A stretch of 64,000 nt of DNA from Torreya grandis (lineage: Eukaryota > Streptophyta > Pinopsida > Cupressales > Taxaceae). Below the pieces are notes generated by a model. It was given only the letters and a program-made list of their open reading frames with translations. It was not told the origin of the DNA and made no database searches. The DNA lies in the NCBI GenBank assembly GCA_037957365.1, contig JARHVA010005358.1, positions 214,501 to 278,500 on the forward strand, read 5' to 3'. Position numbers and translations under genes: made by a program. Below, piece by piece: positions 59,785 to 64,000 of the stretch (positions are counted from its first letter, which is position 1; every line of letters starts with the position of its first letter).

Positions 59785-61356
59785 TGATCAGATTTCGTGA
59801 GTCTATAGATTTGAAATCAAAAGTCCATAGAAATCCCACATGAAGAGGGATTATTGTTTGTTAATATCATGCCCCAGCCACATGGGAGAAACTAGACACT
59901 TTACCAAGCCACATAGCTCGTGATCTATCCGCCACGTCCCAGAAATGTGAGAATAGACATGCCAAGTCAAAGCTCAAAATTTCATTTTGGAAAAAGTTTT
60001 CAAATCATGATGAAATTAATTTCATAGTGTAGATCTCGTTGAGAGATTTTTGATGCATTTTTCAGAGCGTAAATCTGAGTTTGAGAGCTCTTGTTATGGC
60101 CACTTGAAGATTTGTCAAAAAATGTCACTTGTGACATTTTGCATGTGTTTCGAGGTGGTTTCAACATTTGGACCTATCAAAGGTCGACACTTGGAAAATG
60201 CTAAGTTTAGAAAAAAATGGTATGATGACATGCCATGTCATCAACATGCCATGTGGCAGCGTGAGATAAGCTCATTAAGCAAGGTGGGTAGTCCATGTGG
60301 TGAGTTCGGAGGAAAGATCAAGTTCAACGGTGCATGTTTGGCACATCTACCAATGTGTATGAGGATCTAGGAACCTCAACCAAAGAGGGCATTGACAGGT
60401 TTAAAGAGGCTACCAACCTATTTTAAGCCTTAGACTTATTCCAAAGCATTGCATGTGGGATAAAAGACATGCTTAACACGCCAAACAAGGGGAGAAGATT
60501 TCAAATGCATGCCAAAGCACCTAGAAAGGTGGGAGGCAATTTTGAACCCCTGACCTGCTACCCAAAATTGATTAGCCTTGACTGCTTGTGCTGTAGGGGT
60601 TGAAGTGCTATTAAAGGCATGAATTTCTACTTGAATTAATTAATTTCTGGACTGTGTTTTTTATTTTTAAGAGGTTGAAACTTGTAAAAGCTTTGGAAAA
60701 GCTCATGTAATGGATTTTTATCCATTTTCTAGCCATAATAAATAGTATTAATACTCTTTTTATCCAATTTTCATATTGGAGGAGTATATTTCAACCCATA
60801 GAGTAGATTTTTAGGACTTTTGAAGTAATTTTGCAGGTGTGAAGACTTGCAGAATTTGAAGGTGCCAGACTTGATTTCAGTCATGGTGAGGGTGAATTTT
60901 GTATTGAGATATTAGCTTTCAGGAAAGTTGTTTATTGTTTCTAGGTTTTTGAAGTGCCCTTAATGGAAATGGTCCAGTCCTTTGGAGAACCTGGAGATGT
61001 AGGCATCAATTGTTGAGCCAAACTCCGTTATCACATTTCATGTTTGGGTAAATTGTCATTTTGATGCATGATTTTGTTTTAGTTTGCTGATTTGATTTTA
61101 ATTATTAAATGAACTCATGCAAGTTATTTACATTTTGACAATTATAACACAATGTTATTTAAAAAAATTGGTTTAATTGGTAGATGGAAGTAACAAATCT
61201 TTTGACAATTCCTTTCCATCTCAACAACCGAGAATAGTTTTATGCCAAATATTTTGAAAGTTCTTTTGAGTGTTTCGAGAATTTGTTAAGTTTGAGAAAA
61301 TTCAATATTCATACTTAAAACTTCACTTTGAGTTTATCAGTGTAGTTTACAGATTA
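59785..61356 (+). repeat. G2 3' LTR (1572 bp)
   Basis: Full-length partner of 56334-57898. The 106-codon open frame inside it (60050-60370) is not open in the 5' LTR copy and is not considered a gene. Confidence 0.87.
60534..60595 (-). promoter_or_regulatory. tRNA-like Pol III module in the G2 3' LTR (antisense)
   Basis: The minus strand reads ACAAGCAGTCAAGGCTAATC (about 60570-60589), then GGTTCAAAATT (60538-60548). This is the best preserved A/B pair of the G2 LTRs, closer to tRNA consensus than its 5' LTR counterpart. Confidence 0.6.
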
Positions 61357-61734
61357 AGTCGACCTTTTACAAAGACAAATTTTGCATAAAAATGACTTTT
61401 CATAAAATAGATTGATAGTAGACCCAATTTATAAACCACCTTTACTTGAATTTTTAAGCCTTTTTAGAAATAAAATTTTAAAATAAAAGAAAAGGAAAAT
61501 ATATGGAACTTTTAGAGTTGGAGTTCTTGATTCTTTGAAATGCGGTTCTTTCCTCTTGAAACCAACCTCACAGAGTTAAAACCTTTGTGCATGAGAATAA
61601 TAGGATTTTGAAAGTCAAGGTTGGTTTGTGCGCTTTCAAGGAAGTGATTACATGATGGCAATATTTGTAATGTTAAAATACATGCAAAATGGCCTTAGAA
61701 ATCCCTAATAGTGCTTGTCAAGTTCTAATTTTAT
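61357..61734. other. Unassigned spacer right of G2
   Basis: AT-rich with no recognisable gene or repeat. Confidence 0.4.
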
Positions 61735-62175
61735 CAAATACTATCTTATTGATCAAATACCATGAATTTGTCACCAAAACCACCTATGAAAGATTAAATA
61801 CCACATTTTGTCACCAAAACCACCTTTATAAGGTTGATATGGAAATGTATGGCTATGAAAACCATGTACACAACTTAAGGTGTTGTTTTCAAGGCTATTA
61901 AGGCTACCAAAACTCAATACAATGCATACTCCACCGAAACCACTTTATACTAGCCAATACCATGAATTTGCAACCAATACCACATTTTTATGGCAAGACT
62001 ATCTTTTAAAAATCAAATACCATGAATTTATGAAACTACTATTAAAAAAACTTAATATGGTCAATACCATGAATTAAGGTGGAAAACAACCTCATCAAAT
62101 GTAATACCACCAATTTGTAGCCAATACCATGAATTTGTAGCCATTACTACATTTTTCATTCCAATACCAAATTGA
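61735..62175. repeat. Degenerate minisatellite around AATACCATGAATTTG / ACCACATTTT
   Basis: The phrase AATACCATGAATTTG or a close variant recurs at about 61758, 61958, 62017, 62062 and 62143, alternating with ACCACATTTTG-like and CACCAAAACCACC phrases (for example 61773 and 61816). Spacing is uneven, about 35-80 bp, so the array is old and interrupted. The small frames 61689-61901 and 61880-62077 are by-products of it. Confidence 0.7.
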
Positions 62176-64000
62176 AAGCTCTATTAGTAATCCAAATAAT
62201 AAGAATTTATTGTTGAAACTACCTTAGATCATGTTAGTGCCCAAATTTTCTTGAGTAATTTGTCCCATTTTTTGAAATGAATAGCTAAAAGCCAAACTGC
62301 TGCCCCTAAAGGAAATCCATAAATGGTCATTTCAAACAAAATTTGTTTCTATAATTGTGTTGTGAAAATCTCATGAGATTCAATTTGACTAATACTTAGC
62401 ATTTTCATGTTTTTAAATGTGTTTTGGTTGTAGGGTCTATGATGGAATTGAGCCAAGAAGAGTAAATTTTGTGACTAAGTATTAAAAATACAAAGTCTAA
62501 CATTTTCATTGCAAAAGATAAAATCTAAGGAAATATTTAGAGGGGAATGCAATAATACAATACAGCTTCAACTTACAATTTGTTAAACTGTAAATTACAA
62601 CTATAAGTCCATGGGGATCTAGGGAGGAAATGCAATATAATGCTAGATCTTTTACAAGCAAACTTGCAATGTGCAAATAGAATCCCAAATCCCATTGCAT
62701 GTGACACCCAAAGGAGAAGCCCATGCCAAATGTTTTAAAGACATGCCCATGACATAGGTTTAGCAGAGGTCAAAGGTCAATTTACAAGCTAAATTTTCAA
62801 AAAGTCATTGCATGGTTGATCAATGAGGGAAAGTATAATGTTACATAGCATCCTTTTTTGTGAAATTTGTAATGTGTATTAAGAACCATAAAACCTAACA
62901 CATCTACCACTAAATAGAAACTATCATTGTTTTAAGTCTACACAGGAGTAGGAAGTTTAAAAAAAATATTTTTAAAAGGAAAGTGGGGCATTGACTTAAT
63001 AAGTCTATGGATATCCATGGGGGAATACAACATTTATATACAACACTTTTAAATTAAAAATTCTAATATGTATTAAAAGCCCCACCACCGACTGTACATG
63101 CCAAGAAGGAAATACCATGCCAATGGTCATACTCCCATGTGGAGGTCTATAGGAAAATCAACAGAGAGTTTAAAAGAAAATGCAATGTAGAGATTTTGTC
63201 CTCTTTACAAGGGTTATTGTTGGTTGGATATTTTATTTTTGAATTTTTTGGTGTGTGTTTTTTTGTCTCTATTGCTAAGGTGATTGCATTTATATAGTCA
63301 TTGGCAAACTTTGAGATCATTTTTCATATGTTTTCCCTATTTCAGATCAAATACATCATGCTTTCTACCATTTTTATGCATTTTGAAATTTATGTACATT
63401 GATCTACTTTCAAGTCAATGGAAAACATCTTTGATTTTTGGGCTTTCTTGTCAATGAAGTGTAATGGCACATTCTTCATACATTCTTGATTGGGTATCCA
63501 GTTTTATGTCTATTAATGGTAGTCATTTTATACATGAGTCTTGATTGTAAATTCCTTTTTGCATTATGATTTGGGAATGTTATATTGATGGACATCCTAG
63601 ATTTATGGAGTTAACTAGAGAAAATACTTGAGTCTTTAATTTTAATGCATGCTTTAGAGACTTCAGGGATCATTTAAATGTTTTGACTAGATTGGCATCA
63701 ATTAATGTAAACCATTTTGATAGTTTTATTTAACTTGTTTACTAGTCTTTTACATCTTGAAATGAATTATAACATGGAAATTAAAGGAATTTCCTATGCT
63801 GAAAACCACCATAACTTGGTTATATATACGTAACTCATCCTACCTATCCTACCACTACAAATAATACACGATGTTGAATATTTTGAGTGTTATTTACCTA
63901 TAGATACATAATATTACAAATCTGAAATGTGTCTATTATTGATCACTAAATAGTAGCATTGTAATCTTCCATTTGGCCGTTAATTATCAATAGTTTTCTT
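62176..64000. other. Unassigned AT-rich tract to the right window edge
   Basis: No supported gene. Two loosely similar stretches (about 62600-62890 and 63000-63130, both with tccatgggg and aatgtgtattaa-like phrases) may be an old duplication. The 72-codon frame 62506-62724 (minus) shows no domain. Confidence 0.4.

Larger units (their letters stand above)
56334..61356 (+). mobile_element. G2: non-autonomous LTR retrotransposon encoding a G-patch/CCHC protein
   Basis: LTRs at 56334-57898 and 59785-61356 align end to end and enclose 1886 bp. Start TGATCAGATTTC in both; the ends are CAGATCA (5') and CAGATTA (3', terminal C changed). A primer-binding site lies at 57902-57915 and a polypurine tract at 59771-59784. 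About a dozen differences are visible in the first 190 bases of the two LTRs, mostly transitions, so the insertion is not recent. Flanks (GGCCC left, AGTCG right) show no target duplication. The internal region holds only a gag-like frame. Confidence 0.87.

Noticed and set aside
60050..60370. 106-codon frame in the G2 3' LTR
   Set aside because: The same region of the 5' LTR is not open, so it is chance within an LTR.
56329..61361. Target duplication around G2
   Set aside because: GGCCC and AGTCG do not match; no shared 4-6 bp flank is seen.
61735..62175. CRISPR array
   Set aside because: Repeats are degenerate and unevenly spaced, and the context is eukaryotic retrotransposon DNA.

Overview
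This window looks like nuclear DNA from a land plant with a large, repeat-rich, AT-rich genome. A gymnosperm (conifer-like) source is my best guess; this is inference from long gene-poor stretches filled with old, heavily mutated LTR retrotransposons of both Ty1/copia and Ty3/gypsy type, strong CpG depletion and one isolated compact plant gene. There are no operons, rRNA genes, CRISPR arrays or plasmid features. All protein-coding potential except one locus is retroelement debris.

The one credible host gene is at 11975-12439 (+): an intronless 154-residue NIMIN-like (NPR1/NIM1-interacting) protein. It lies behind a GC- and CpG-richer promoter (about 11550-11974) that contains a degenerate tandem duplication, a TGACG (TGA-factor) motif and a perfect CCACGTGG G-box.

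Left part (1-23.5 kb). Five copies of an unclassified dispersed repeat (called R here: 1-4180, 10400-11280, 14700-15070, 15395-18715, 18725-20365) alternate with two related minus-strand copia remnants (copia-1 6515-10400, copia-2 20366-23150). Copia-1 sits in a plus-strand gypsy fragment (5440-6514). R-A carries a 72-nt-arm foldback (2652-2821). A pure (AG)54 run lies in the copia-1 3' region.

Middle (23.5-40.4 kb). A large unassigned tract is followed by copia-3 (27164-31371), an internally deleted minus-strand copia with both LTRs and a probable CTCTC target duplication. Its long leader contains a 39-bp (13-codon) minisatellite. A long-LTR-like stretch (about 31.5-34.9 kb) follows, then a solo copia LTR (37680-38079) placed in a second plus-strand gypsy polyprotein (38084-40370) that retains recognisable reverse transcriptase, RNase H and archaeal-type RNase H segments.

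Right part (40.4-64 kb). A minus-strand gypsy remnant (40375-45110) is split by a 1525-bp solo LTR with a perfect CAAAA target duplication. A 999-bp TRIM-like copia derivative (48039-49037) comes next, then two copies in opposite orientation of an unusual pol-less LTR element: G1 (49695-54308, minus) and G2 (56334-61356, plus). Their only product is a coiled-coil + G-patch + double CCHC zinc-knuckle protein, and their roughly 1.4-1.6 kb LTRs carry a tRNA-like Pol III A/B-box module in antisense. I consider this family, with the solo LTR at 41305-42829 as a third member, the most interesting content of the window. The right end holds a degenerate minisatellite (61735-62175) and otherwise unassigned AT-rich DNA.
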